This document shows positions 33,231 to 41,698 of a DNA stretch of 46,809 nt, piece after piece. The stretch is from Leadbetterella byssophila_A (GTDB lineage: Bacteria > Bacteroidota > Bacteroidia > Cytophagales > Spirosomataceae). Made by a program: the position numbers and the translations under genes. The notes beneath the pieces were generated by a model. The model was given only the letters and a program-made list of their open reading frames with translations. It was not told where the DNA came from and ran no database searches. The stretch spans positions 1 through 46,809 of the forward strand of contig JBEBRR010000030.1 in NCBI GenBank assembly GCA_040394735.1. Reading direction: 5' to 3'. Every line of letters begins with the position of its first letter. Positions within the stretch are counted from its first letter, which is position 1.

Positions 33231-33866
33231 TTACTCCTCTGTAAACTCCTTCCGTGCATTCAGGTAGCCCTTGATCACGGTAAACGTGGTGATGGCCAGG
33301 AAGAACATGATAATGTAATGAACGTAGTCGATAATGAAAGGAAAGCGGTTTCCCAGCAGGTAGCCGCCGCCTACCAGCGTTAGCACCCAGATGGCCCCGC
33401 CCACTACATTGTAAATGCTGAATTGCACAAAGTTCATCCGTACCAGGCCCGCCAAGATAGGAGCAAAGGTCCTGACAATAGGCAGAAAGCGGGCCAGAAT
33501 CAGGGTACGGTTACCGTATTTTTCGAAATAATTGGCTGTGCGGGTCAGATACTTCTGCTTAAAAAAGAGCGAGTCTTTCTTGTTCCGGATTTTGTCGCCA
33601 AAAAACCTCCCGGAAATATAACCCGTATAGGCACCGAGGACCCCCGCTGCAAAAACTCCCAGCAGAACCAGGAGAATGGGCTGGTCGAGGTGTTGCGACG
33701 ACACAAAAACGCCGGTGAGGAACAGGAGGTAGTCGCCCGGTAAAAAGAACCCGAAAAACAGGCCGTTCTCGATATACACAATCAGCAGGATAGCCAGTAG
33801 TCCCCCGGTCTGTATGATCTCTTCCGAGTTCATGATATAGGTAAAGAAAGAGCTGATTTCCTCCAT
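33231..33866 (-). CDS. DedA-family membrane protein
   Basis: Inner-membrane protein of the DedA/SNARE-associated (VTT) superfamily, 211 residues with about five hydrophobic segments. Typical blocks: ENGLFFGFFLPGDYLLFLTGVF, GAYTGYISGRFFGDKI, and TLILARFLPIVRTFAPILAGLVRMNFVQFSIYNVVGGAIW, with the key Arg residues. Some DedA proteins help flip polyprenyl phosphate or phospholipids across the membrane; which applies here is not known. Eleven bases follow the PyrR-like gene on the same strand, so they may be co-transcribed. Confidence 0.92.
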   Translation of the reverse strand: MEEISSFFTYIMNSEEIIQTGGLLAILLIVYIENGLFFGFFLPGDYLLFLTGVFVSSQHLDQPILLVLLGVFAAGVLGAYTGYISGRFFGDKIRNKKDSLFFKQKYLTRTANYFEKYGNRTLILARFLPIVRTFAPILAGLVRMNFVQFSIYNVVGGAIWVLTLVGGGYLLGNRFPFIIDYVHYIIMFFLAITTFTVIKGYLNARKEFTEE

Positions 33867-33877
33867 TTATACGCTTT

Positions 33878-34381
33878 TTAATATAAATAGACGCCCGCCT
33901 GTGATTCGTCAGATAAAATCACCTGCACATGGTCTGATAAAGTAGTTGAGAGGCTGTATCCCACAAAGTCGGCCTTAATGGGGTAACGGGGGTGGTTACG
34001 GTCTACCATCACGGCTACCTGGAGCTTTCTCAGGGGAATAGAGAGGAAAGGCCGCAGGCAGAAGGCCAGGGTTTTGCCGGAATTCAGCACGTCATCTACT
34101 ATGACCACCGACTTATTCCGGAATGTATCCACTTCACTTTCAATGGTGATATCCGGCTGCGCGGTGGCATCCTTGTCAAAGGTAAGCCGGGCAATGGTTA
34201 TTTTCAGTCCGGAGATCTCCCTCAGAAAACGGACAATGATCTCCGCCAGGGCATACCCTTCACCGCCGATACCCGCCACCACTACTTCATTTTCTCCGGT
34301 ATTGTTCTCCAGGATCTGGTAGGCCATTCGTTTAGCTTTCTGATGAGTCTTTTCGCGGGTGAGAAGCAAAGCCTTAGACAT
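33878..34381 (-). CDS. PyrR-like phosphoribosyltransferase
   Basis: Type I phosphoribosyltransferase fold, 167 residues. PRPP-binding motif VVIVDDVLNSGKT at 92-104; VMVDRNHPRYPIKADFVGYSLSTTL near 128-152 closely follows PyrR proteins, which bind pyr mRNA and have minor uracil PRTase activity. No pyr genes or attenuator are in this window, so regulation of pyrimidine synthesis cannot be asserted; other relatives are annotated only as PRTase-family proteins. Upstream gene of a probable pair with the DedA gene. Confidence 0.85.
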   Translation of the reverse strand: MSKALLLTREKTHQKAKRMAYQILENNTGENEVVVAGIGGEGYALAEIIVRFLREISGLKITIARLTFDKDATAQPDITIESEVDTFRNKSVVIVDDVLNSGKTLAFCLRPFLSIPLRKLQVAVMVDRNHPRYPIKADFVGYSLSTTLSDHVQVILSDESQAGVYLY

Positions 34382-34402
34382 ATTTTGAAAATAACATTAT
34401 TG

Positions 34403-34410
34403 CAAAAATA
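34403..34410 (-). promoter_or_regulatory. Bacteroidota -7 element for the PyrR-like gene
   Basis: On the minus strand TATTTTTG matches TAnnTTTG, 21 bp before the ATG. A TTTC lies 22 bp upstream as a near -33 box. Confidence 0.55.
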
Positions 34411-34497
34411 ACCAATCCTTATCTTTAAATGTGAAAATACTTTCTAAAAAGGGGAAATATATTTTTGAACGGCAGGGGCTATTCGGGTGCTTTTTCC

Positions 34498-34505
34498 TAA
34501 TTTTG
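34498..34505 (+). promoter_or_regulatory. Bacteroidota -7 element for the YcxB-like gene
   Basis: TAATTTTG matches TAnnTTTG exactly, 19 bp before the ATG at 34525. No convincing -33 box at the usual distance. Confidence 0.5.
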
Positions 34506-34524
34506 CAGGTCGAATAAACAGGAT

Positions 34525-35019
34525 ATGATAGTTAAAACCAAAAAATTTGCATTAGATAAAAAGCATTACATCAGAAAGGCTTTTGCCGGCCAGATCGATA
34601 AAATGAAAATATGGTTCCTTATTCCTGCAGCAGTGGCTGTGCTGGGTCTGGTACTTCATTTTACGGGAGTATATAAAAACTGGTGGGTATTGATCACTGC
34701 CATTATCGGTGCCATTCTTTTTGCGGGTTTCTGGTATCTCCAGTTCTATGCAGCTACCCAGATGGACCAGAATAAGCAGATGTTTGACAAGTTCGCTTAT
34801 GAAGTAGACAGCCGGCAGATCCTGGTAAAGCTGAACGCCAAGGAAGGAGGGGTGATCAAGTGGGATATGATCCGGTCAGCGGAGAAAGACAAGACCGGCT
34901 TTTACCTGCACATGGGAAGAGGCCAGTTCCTGCATTTCCGGAATGAGGTGTTTAATTCCGAACACGACCAGAAACTTTTTGAATCCATACTGCGCAGGAA
35001 GAATCTTCTTCCCGCATAA
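34525..35019 (+). CDS. YcxB-like membrane protein
   Basis: A 164-residue protein with two membrane segments (about 27-47 and 53-75, FLIPAAVAVLGLVLHFTG and LITAIIGAILFAGFWYLQF) and a cytoplasmic C-terminal PH-like domain of the YcxB type (EGGVIKWDMIRSAEKDKTGFYLHMGRGQFLHFRNEVF). The function of the family is not known. It stands alone between divergent and convergent neighbours, with its own -7 element and a hairpin downstream. Confidence 0.85.
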   Translation: MIVKTKKFALDKKHYIRKAFAGQIDKMKIWFLIPAAVAVLGLVLHFTGVYKNWWVLITAIIGAILFAGFWYLQFYAATQMDQNKQMFDKFAYEVDSRQILVKLNAKEGGVIKWDMIRSAEKDKTGFYLHMGRGQFLHFRNEVFNSEHDQKLFESILRRKNLLPA

Positions 35020-35050
35020 GTATTATTTGTTGGTGACCGGGAAAGAAAAA

Positions 35051-35069
35051 CGGGAGCTACGAGCTCCCG
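35051..35069 (+). terminator. Hairpin after the YcxB-like gene
   Basis: An 8-bp stem CGGGAGCT/AGCTCCCG with an ACG loop sits 31 bp past the stop. The T tract is weak on the plus strand, but the run AAAAA just before it would give a T run for the convergent carbonic anhydrase transcript. Probably a shared terminator. Confidence 0.65.
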
Positions 35070-35100
35070 CCTTGTCTTACCACTAAACATTTAATATACT

Positions 35101-35730
35101 TTAAATCTCAAATTCGTAAATAGGGTCTACATGATCTTCATGGGTCATGTCAAGCAGCGGTTTGATGATCCCCGTTTTAAGTCCGTAAACCCAGCCGTGG
35201 AGATGCGGCCCCTGCCGGTCTTTCCAGGCTTTTTGAATAATGCTCGTTTTGGCCAGGTTGAACACCTGTTCCTGCACATTCAGTTCAACCAGCCGGTCAA
35301 AACGTCCCTGCTCGTCTGCAATGGCTTCCAGTTCTTCGCGGTGCAGGCGGATCACATCCTTGATGTTCCTGACCCACTTGTTGATGATGCCGAAGCTCTG
35401 GTTACTCATGGCCGCTTTTACCCCGCCGCAATTGTAGTGGCCGCATACGATCACATGGTCTACTTTCAGGCGGTTTACCGCGTATTCCAACACTGAAAGC
35501 AGGTTGAGATCGGTATGGATCACCATATTGGCAATATTACGCTGAACAAATATCTGACCCGGGTGGGTTCCCGTCAGGATGTCTCCCGGAACCCGGCTGT
35601 CACTGCAGCCTATCCAGAGAAACTCCGGTTTCTGCTCGTGTTCCAGGTTATCAAAGAAATACGGATCCTTTTCACGGATGGCGGCGGCCCATTTCCTATT
35701 GTTTTCGATCAGCAGGTTGATTGGTTCCAT
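35101..35730 (-). CDS. can: Beta-class carbonic anhydrase
   Basis: Zinc enzyme interconverting CO2 and bicarbonate, cytoplasmic, 209 residues. Zinc ligands and catalytic dyad are visible: Cys42, Asp44 and Arg46 in IGCSDSRVPGD, then His98 and Cys101 in VIVCGHYNCGGVKAAM. I place the start at 35730 (MEPINLLIENNRKWA); the open frame to 35784 would run back into the sulP gene. It follows sulP by 7 bp on the same strand. This pairing implies hydration/dehydration of the anion carried by the transporter, probably bicarbonate. Confidence 0.96.
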   Translation of the reverse strand: MEPINLLIENNRKWAAAIREKDPYFFDNLEHEQKPEFLWIGCSDSRVPGDILTGTHPGQIFVQRNIANMVIHTDLNLLSVLEYAVNRLKVDHVIVCGHYNCGGVKAAMSNQSFGIINKWVRNIKDVIRLHREELEAIADEQGRFDRLVELNVQEQVFNLAKTSIIQKAWKDRQGPHLHGWVYGLKTGIIKPLLDMTHEDHVDPIYEFEI

Positions 35731-35737
35731 ATCTTTT

Positions 35738-37309
35738 TTAATGAGAGGATGCAGGGACTTCTTCCAGGGAGAACTGCTTGTCAAAGCCGATGAGCTGGCA
35801 ATTGATGTTCCTGTATTTCGACTTGTAGTCTACAAATTCTTTGATCCCCTGCAGCACATCGAAGTCGATATAAGAGGAATTTGAGGCGTCAATGACAATC
35901 GAACTGTTTTTCGGAATGGCTTCCAGCGACTCCTTGATGTTTGCCTTGTTCAGGAAAGAGACCTCTTCCGAAAGAACCATACGGATGGGCTCTGATGATC
36001 CCGCGGCAGGCTTGTCGTAGAAGAATGCATTTTTGAAATTCCCTTTCAGGATATAATAAACCGAGTAGGCCAGACCCACACCCACACCCACCAGCAGGTC
36101 AAATATCACTACACTGGCTACGGTGACCAGGAAAGGCTTCCACTGGTACTTGCCGTTGGTAAACATTTCCCTGAAAATGCTGGGTTTAGCCAGCTTATAG
36201 CCGGTATAGATGAGTATAGCGGCCAGTGAAGCCAGCGGGATCTTGTTTAATACCGAAGGGATAAGCAATACGGAGGCAAAAAGGAGAATTCCGTGGAAAA
36301 TAGTGGAAACCTTGGTACGGGCATTTGCATTGAGGTTGGCGCTGCTTCGCACGATCACCGACGTGATAGGCAGCCCGCCGATAAGGCCGGAGCTCATGTT
36401 ACCGATTCCCTGGGCAATCAGCTCCCGGTTGTTATTGGTAAATCTTTTGTGCGGATCAAGCTGGTCAACGGCCTCGATACATAATAAGGTTTCAATGGAG
36501 GCCACGGCGGTAATGGTGAGAGCTATTATCCATACCTGGGAATTCATAATGGCAGAGAAATCCGGGAAAGTAAAAAGACCCAGCATTTCTGAAAACGAGT
36601 TGGCAATGGGAACATTTACCAGGTGATCGGCGGAGATAGCCAGCGCCGGAATGTTTTTGAAGATCAGCTCGCTGATCAGAACACTGGCTACTACCGCTAC
36701 CAATCCTCCGGGAATAATTTTCGATATACTCTTCAGGCTCTTTGTTTCAAAGGCGATGATGATTCCGAGGGCGATCAGGCAGATGAGGGCTGCTCCGGGA
36801 CTAACATGCTCAAAAGATTCCCACACTGCCTGGAGGGCATTCCCGCCATCTTTTTTAAAGAAGTTGGTCAATTCACTGAACGTTTCCGCGTCATATCCCA
36901 GGGCGTGGGGAATCTGCTTGAGAATGATAATGATCCCTATACCGGAAAGCATCCCTTTAATCACGTTCGAAGGGAAATAGTAGGCGAGCACGCCTGCTTT
37001 GATAAAACCGAGGATAATCTGGAAAACGCCCGCGATCACTACGGCCAGAAGGAAGGCTTCAAAACTGCCCAGTGTGGCAATCGCCGAGATGACGATGGCT
37101 ACCAGTCCGGCAGCCGGACCACTTACACTCAACTGGCTGTTGGAAAGTACACCGATGACGATTCCCCCGATAACGCCGGCAATAATACCGCTGAAAAACG
37201 GTGTGCCGGAAGCCAGGGATATCCCCAGACAGAGGGGCAGTGCGACCAGGAATACAACCAGCCCGGCCGGTAAATCGTACTTCAGATTTCTTAGATACTT
37301 GGAATTCAT
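35738..37309 (-). CDS. SulP-family anion transporter with STAS domain
   Basis: Inner-membrane transporter of 523 residues with about 10-12 hydrophobic segments; NLKYDLPAGLVVFLVALPLCLGISLASG is the SulP N-terminal signature, followed by GPAAGLVAIVISAI and LIGGLPITSVIVRSSANLNANARTK. The C-terminal part (about 440-523) is a STAS-type domain (SSIVIDASNSSYIDFDVLQGIKEFV). SulP proteins carry sulfate, bicarbonate or other anions. Direct coupling to a carbonic anhydrase gene favours bicarbonate, as in BicA-like systems, but the substrate is inferred. Confidence 0.93.
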   Translation of the reverse strand: MNSKYLRNLKYDLPAGLVVFLVALPLCLGISLASGTPFFSGIIAGVIGGIVIGVLSNSQLSVSGPAAGLVAIVISAIATLGSFEAFLLAVVIAGVFQIILGFIKAGVLAYYFPSNVIKGMLSGIGIIIILKQIPHALGYDAETFSELTNFFKKDGGNALQAVWESFEHVSPGAALICLIALGIIIAFETKSLKSISKIIPGGLVAVVASVLISELIFKNIPALAISADHLVNVPIANSFSEMLGLFTFPDFSAIMNSQVWIIALTITAVASIETLLCIEAVDQLDPHKRFTNNNRELIAQGIGNMSSGLIGGLPITSVIVRSSANLNANARTKVSTIFHGILLFASVLLIPSVLNKIPLASLAAILIYTGYKLAKPSIFREMFTNGKYQWKPFLVTVASVVIFDLLVGVGVGLAYSVYYILKGNFKNAFFYDKPAAGSSEPIRMVLSEEVSFLNKANIKESLEAIPKNSSIVIDASNSSYIDFDVLQGIKEFVDYKSKYRNINCQLIGFDKQFSLEEVPASSH

Positions 37310-37424
37310 AAGATGAGTTTAAACTTTTCAGACGTCTTCGGTAACGCCTTTTCAGAGATTTAAACACAGGCTTATAAAGTCGGGTTTCATCAAAAACCCT
37401 TGTAATAAGTATTCTAATTACATT

Positions 37425-38789
37425 CTAATTCGGTCTTAATGGGATTTTAATTTCAGCGGTAACTCCCCGGTCTTTGGCCGAGAGGATCCGTAGTTCGCCT
37501 TTGTGCAGGCGGATGATGTTCCGGGCAAGCGGCAGGCCTATGCCATAGCCTTCGAACTCGTCGGTGTTTGATGCGCGGAAGAAAGGGTCATAGATAAAGG
37601 GCAGCTCACTTTCCGGTATGCCGATGCCCCTGTCTTTGATAATGATATAAATGTCTTCGTCTTTCCATTCCAGGCTTACTTCCACGATCTCGTTTTTGGA
37701 GTATTTCAGTCCGTTCCCCATAATATTGGTCAGTGCCAGTGTCAGCAACTGCTTATTGCCGAGAATCTGGAGTTTCTGATGCCGTTCAGGCAGGTTGGTG
37801 AAATTGATGAAGATATTATTGAAGGGATCAATTTTGTTGAAGGTCTCCTTGGATTCGAGGAGGATCTCATCCACGCGCAGGGGCTCGAACGACAGTTTTG
37901 ATTTTTTAAAGCCGGTCTGGGCCAGGAATAGCAGGGCCTGTGTTTTATTATTCAGCTTTTCGGCTTCACTGAGGATCACCTTCAGGGTTTCCTGGTAAAA
38001 TTCAGGGGCTCTTTCACGTGAAAGGGCCAGGTCGGCCTCGCCGATAATGGATGTAAGCGGGGTGCGGAATTCATGCGATGCATTCGATACGAAATTTTTC
38101 TGCGCTTCAAAAGAGGTTTCCAGCCTGTCGAGCATCACATTGAATGACTTCGACAGGATCTCCAGTTCCTGTGGCAGGTCGTTTTCCGGGATACGGAGGT
38201 GCAGCTTGTCGGTACCGATCTCATTGACCCTGGAACTGATCTCGTGCAACGGCTTGCTGATGCGGTTGGAGATCCAGTAGGAGAGAAAGAAGATCAGGAG
38301 GACGGCAAAAATGATGGTTCCTACCAGCAGCTGGCGAAGGTAAACTTCGTGATGGGTATGATAATAATTTTCAGCAGAAACAATGACCAGGTATTCGCCG
38401 CCGGTGTTGTCGGTCCGGATGGCATTATAAAAAGTATTCCCCTTTTTATAGAAATGTTCACCGTCACGCAGGGTTTCGGTTAAAAAACTCCCGGGGATAT
38501 CAAGCCTGTAGCTGAGAGCCTCCAGGTCAAGCGTATCGGTTTTAATGATAAAATGCTGCTCGTTGGTCAGTTTTTCCAGGTATTCCGCCTTGAACTGCTT
38601 CAGGTAATCGGCCTCCTTATTGCTTTCCAGCTCAATTTTGGCGGTAGTGAGGGCCCTGGTATGAAGGCGGGCATGAAAGTCGGCGTAGGAGTATTCGATC
38701 AGGTTATAGTAAATGAACCCGCTGAAAAGAAGGATGATCGCAAACAGGGAGGCGAACAGGAGAATGACCAGCTTTCTACGGGTTGACAT
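37425..38789 (-). CDS. Sensor histidine kinase
   Basis: Membrane kinase of 454 residues. Two membrane helices (about 9-30 and 152-173) flank a periplasmic sensor of about 120 residues; HAMP follows (SNRISKPLHEISSRVNEIG). HisKA has the phospho-accepting His239 in NASHEFRTPLTSIIGEADLAL; HATPase_c shows the N box LTNIMGNGLKYSKN, G1 DRGIGIPESELPFIYDPFFRA and G2 GYGIGLPLARNII. This is the CusS/BaeS-like architecture. A response regulator normally precedes such genes; none is adjacent (aroB upstream, sulP downstream). Signal unknown. Confidence 0.94.
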   Translation of the reverse strand: MSTRRKLVILLFASLFAIILLFSGFIYYNLIEYSYADFHARLHTRALTTAKIELESNKEADYLKQFKAEYLEKLTNEQHFIIKTDTLDLEALSYRLDIPGSFLTETLRDGEHFYKKGNTFYNAIRTDNTGGEYLVIVSAENYYHTHHEVYLRQLLVGTIIFAVLLIFFLSYWISNRISKPLHEISSRVNEIGTDKLHLRIPENDLPQELEILSKSFNVMLDRLETSFEAQKNFVSNASHEFRTPLTSIIGEADLALSRERAPEFYQETLKVILSEAEKLNNKTQALLFLAQTGFKKSKLSFEPLRVDEILLESKETFNKIDPFNNIFINFTNLPERHQKLQILGNKQLLTLALTNIMGNGLKYSKNEIVEVSLEWKDEDIYIIIKDRGIGIPESELPFIYDPFFRASNTDEFEGYGIGLPLARNIIRLHKGELRILSAKDRGVTAEIKIPLRPN

Positions 38790-38868
38790 AGGCGAGAGTT
38801 TAGCTATCTGAAATTAGAAATAAGAGAATATCTGAAAGCTGATTCCATAGTTTTAGATATTTGTATAA

Positions 38869-39894
38869 TTATAAAATTCCACAATAATACTTTAGAGATT
38901 TCAGGATATCCTTTTTCGTAAGCAGGATATCATAGCTGCAATCGCCGATTCCGTTAAGAAGCGCAGCCCGTACGGTATTGCCGCGGTTTTTCTTGTCCTG
39001 TGTGGTCAGGGCGGCAATGGCCTGAAAATCCTGGGGAGCGAGGTGTACCGACCCGTAAACTGAAAAGATATATTCTTCGATTTCTCCCAGGTCCGTTTCG
39101 CTGAGCATTCCTTTGGAATAGGCGATATAGGCCTCGCAGATCATCCCGATGGCGATGGCTTCGCCGTGCAGAAGCCGGTCTTTTTCAAGATGGAAGGTTT
39201 CCACCGCATGCCCGATGGTGTGACCGAAATTGAGGATTTTCCGTAAACCTTTTTCCGTGGGGTCTTCCGTAACAATGACTTTTTTGGTTTCTACCGAATG
39301 GCTGATCAGCTCTTTCATAGGCATATCGTCCAGCTCGGTTCTGCGGATCCTGTTCCACATGGCCCGGTCACGGATGAGGCAATGCTTGATGACCTCGGCG
39401 AATCCGGATCTCAGTTCCCGGTCGGAGAGTGTAGTCAGGAAAGCGGAATCGATCAGCACGGCGCAGGGTTGTGTAAACACGCCGATATGATTCTTGAATC
39501 CCTGGAAGTCGATTCCCAGCTTCCCGCCCACACTGGCGTCTACCTGGGAAAGCAGCGTGGTAGGGACCTGGATAAAGTCTATTCCCCGCTTATAGGTGGC
39601 CGCGCAAAAGCCGCCCATATCACCGATTACTCCGCCACCCAGGTTGATGACCAGGGCATGCCGGTCAAACCCGGCTTCAGTGAGTTTATTCCAGATAATT
39701 GTACAAGTATCTAAATTTTTGTGCTCTTCCCCCTCCTGAACAGTTATCAGCAGGTGCCCGGGAAGGAGTTCCCTGATACGGGGGTAACAGTTTTTGCGGG
39801 TGTTCTTGTCTGCAATCACTGCTATCCCGGAATAGTCCTTTCCTTCGAGGTATTGAGAAAGGAGCTGCTCAACAGAGCCTTGTAGTACCGACAT
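38869..39894 (-). CDS. aroB: 3-dehydroquinate synthase
   Basis: NAD- and metal-dependent conversion of DAHP to 3-dehydroquinate, the second step of the shikimate pathway. NAD/phosphate blocks GGGVIGDMGGFCAATYKRGIDFIQVPTTLLSQVDASVGGKLGID are clear; metal ligands fall in FAEVIKHCLI (Glu), FGHTIGHAVE (His) and LLHGEAIAIGM (His). I use the ATG at 39894 (MSVLQGSVEQLLSQ), since the open frame upstream starts only from TTG. At 341 residues the length is normal. It is divergent from rsmG. Confidence 0.96.
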   Translation of the reverse strand: MSVLQGSVEQLLSQYLEGKDYSGIAVIADKNTRKNCYPRIRELLPGHLLITVQEGEEHKNLDTCTIIWNKLTEAGFDRHALVINLGGGVIGDMGGFCAATYKRGIDFIQVPTTLLSQVDASVGGKLGIDFQGFKNHIGVFTQPCAVLIDSAFLTTLSDRELRSGFAEVIKHCLIRDRAMWNRIRRTELDDMPMKELISHSVETKKVIVTEDPTEKGLRKILNFGHTIGHAVETFHLEKDRLLHGEAIAIGMICEAYIAYSKGMLSETDLGEIEEYIFSVYGSVHLAPQDFQAIAALTTQDKKNRGNTVRAALLNGIGDCSYDILLTKKDILKSLKYYCGIL

Positions 39895-39934
39895 ACATTT
39901 CTTTTTAAAATTCAAAAATACTGGAATTAACCGG

Positions 39935-39965
39935 TTTCTGAAAGCACCGAAACCACTTATCTTTG
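39935..39965 (+). promoter_or_regulatory. Promoter of rsmG
   Basis: TATCTTTG at 39958-39965 matches the -7 consensus, with TTTC at 39935-39938 at a 19-bp spacing, the same layout as before rpsL. The start codon follows 18 bp later. Confidence 0.65.
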
Positions 39966-39983
39966 TGAAAAACGATCCAGTGT

Positions 39984-40610
39984 GTGAAGTCTGATATTAT
40001 TTACAGGTACTTTCCGGAAGTGACGGAAAAGCAGAAAGAGCAATTCGGCCGCTTAGGTGAATTGTATGAAGAGTGGAATTCAAAAATCAATGTAGTATCC
40101 CGCAAGGATATCGATATGCTGTATGAGCGGCATGTGCTTCACTCCCTCGGCATAGCCAAAGTATGCCGTTTTGCTGATGATTCCGAGATCCTCGACGTAG
40201 GAACCGGCGGAGGGTTTCCTGGTATTCCGCTGGCCATTCTTTTCCCGGAAGTGTCTTTTCACCTGGTAGATGCCGTAGGAAAAAAGATAAAGGTGGTGGA
40301 GGAAGTGGCTTCGGGCCTGGGGCTTACCAATGTGAAGGCCGAGCATCAGCGGGTGGAGCAGCTGCGGGGAACCTACGATTTCATCATCAGCCGGGCAGTA
40401 ACCCGGATGGGTCCCTTTCTGGGGTGGGTGCAGAACAAGATCAACCGAAATCACTTCAGTCCGCTGGATAACGGAATTCTTTACCTGAAAGGGGGAGATC
40501 TGGGGGAGGAGATGGCAGAGGTCAGGCGTAAATACCGCATTTTCGAGCTGAAGGATCATTTTGAAGAGGAGTTTTTCGAAACCAAAAAGGTAGTATATAT
40601 CCCGTTCTGA
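39984..40610 (+). CDS. rsmG: 16S rRNA (guanine-N7) methyltransferase
   Basis: SAM-dependent methylation of G527 (E. coli numbering) in the 16S rRNA; loss gives low-level streptomycin resistance in several bacteria. The start is GTG (MKSDIIYRYFPEVTEKQKEQF), 208 residues. SAM-binding motif LDVGTGGGFPGIPLAILFP at about 70-88; NVVSRKDIDMLYERHVLHSL near 37-55 and FIISRAVTRM are family blocks. A metzincin-like gene starts 3 bases after the stop, so the two are likely co-translated. Confidence 0.96.
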   Translation: MKSDIIYRYFPEVTEKQKEQFGRLGELYEEWNSKINVVSRKDIDMLYERHVLHSLGIAKVCRFADDSEILDVGTGGGFPGIPLAILFPEVSFHLVDAVGKKIKVVEEVASGLGLTNVKAEHQRVEQLRGTYDFIISRAVTRMGPFLGWVQNKINRNHFSPLDNGILYLKGGDLGEEMAEVRRKYRIFELKDHFEEEFFETKKVVYIPF

Positions 40611-40612
40611 GT

Positions 40613-41308
40613 ATGTCGGCCATTGCTTACATAGAAGAAGATGAGCTGCGGGTGAAAGCCACCCTGTTTCTCTACGGCAAATATGCCGGGGAGCGGCTGG
40701 CCGCGGATATAGCTTCAGAGATCAACGGAATGTGGAACCAGCCGTTGGCGGTGGTGCCGGTACAGGCCCGCTACTTAAAGGTGCGTTTCGAGGTTCATGT
40801 GCAGGCCGTGACAATAGACGAAGCGAGGCAGAAGATGTGCGAAAACCGGTCGCATGAAGTAAATTTTGTGAGGGTGGAAGATGCGAATATGACAGAACGC
40901 TCCATGATGGGTCGCGGACTGGGCCAGAACTCCGGTCACTGGCTGATTACCGATCAGTTAGGTCACAGCACCACGGCCGCGCATGAGTTCGGCCATGCCC
41001 TGGGCTTACCACACCCTGAGCAACTGGACTACCGTGGCACGGGGTATCCGCCGCTGATGGCTCCGAGGGGTACCCTGGTAGATGCTGTTTTCCAGTGGAA
41101 TCCGCTGGCTGAACCCGGGGCTTACGGCGGAACCATGAATCCTGTTCATCGCAGGGTACGGCAGGAAGAAGTACTGGAGGTAATGGCCCGTGCAACGTTT
41201 ACTAAAAGTAATTTTATAATTGGCGAAATGTCTAATTTATTTTACAATGAGACAGGCCATGCAGAAAATCCTTTTGGCGCCCAACCTTTTACCGGATTCA
41301 GGGTCTAA
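40613..41308 (+). CDS. Metzincin-like zinc metalloprotease without signal peptide
   Basis: A 231-residue protein I cannot assign to a named family. It has a full zinc-binding metzincin motif HEFGHALGLPH (His124, Glu125, His128, His134) and a Met-turn-like PPLMAPRG (Met149), so peptidase activity is plausible. There is no signal peptide or membrane segment (MSAIAYIEEDELRVKATLFLYG), unusual since most metzincins are secreted. The N-terminal 100 residues look like a propeptide-like alpha/beta part. It sits two bases after rsmG. Either a cytoplasmic protease or a substrate of another export route. Functional detail is inference. Confidence 0.8.
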   Translation: MSAIAYIEEDELRVKATLFLYGKYAGERLAADIASEINGMWNQPLAVVPVQARYLKVRFEVHVQAVTIDEARQKMCENRSHEVNFVRVEDANMTERSMMGRGLGQNSGHWLITDQLGHSTTAAHEFGHALGLPHPEQLDYRGTGYPPLMAPRGTLVDAVFQWNPLAEPGAYGGTMNPVHRRVRQEEVLEVMARATFTKSNFIIGEMSNLFYNETGHAENPFGAQPFTGFRV

Positions 41309-41344
41309 TGAAGTATAATGTTTCTCAACTTAAATAACAGGAAA

Positions 41345-41698
41345 ATGAAAAAGTTAATGGCAGTAGTATGGGTAGGAATGCTGGCGGCAGCGTGCGCCAC
41401 CGGTGGCGGACTGACTACAGGCGGCGGAGGCGGACAGGCCTCTTCCCAGGTTTCCAGTGCAGAGTCTCAGGCGAGGGAGCTGACCAACCGGATGAAAACG
41501 GTTCTGAGCCTGGACAAAGCCCAGGAAGACAAGGTATTAAGCATTAATGTGGTTAACCAGAAGCTCCTCCAGAGAATCCGGGAAAATAATGATCAGAGCC
41601 TGGCCGCTTCAGCTAAGGAAAACTACCATAAGGAACTTAAGGCAGTGCTGACGGCAGATCAGTTCTCCAAGTTCAGAACGTCTTTTCCTCAGTTGTGA
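41345..41698 (+). CDS. Small putative lipoprotein
   Basis: A 117-residue lipoprotein: MKKLMAVVWVGMLAAAC with lipobox AAAC, then a Gly/Ser-rich linker (TGGGLTTGGGGGQASSQVSS) and a helical body (ARELTNRMKTVLSLDKAQEDKVLSINVVNQKLLQRI) ending in LTADQFSKFRTSFPQL. The body resembles small Spy/LTxxQ-like or DUF4890-like helical proteins in Bacteroidota, but the match is loose. The open frame begins at 41318; I start at 41345 because of the signal peptide. Its stop codon abuts the convergent mutarotase stop (TGA|TCA). Likely transcribed from rsmG onward. Confidence 0.8.
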   Translation: MKKLMAVVWVGMLAAACATGGGLTTGGGGGQASSQVSSAESQARELTNRMKTVLSLDKAQEDKVLSINVVNQKLLQRIRENNDQSLAASAKENYHKELKAVLTADQFSKFRTSFPQL

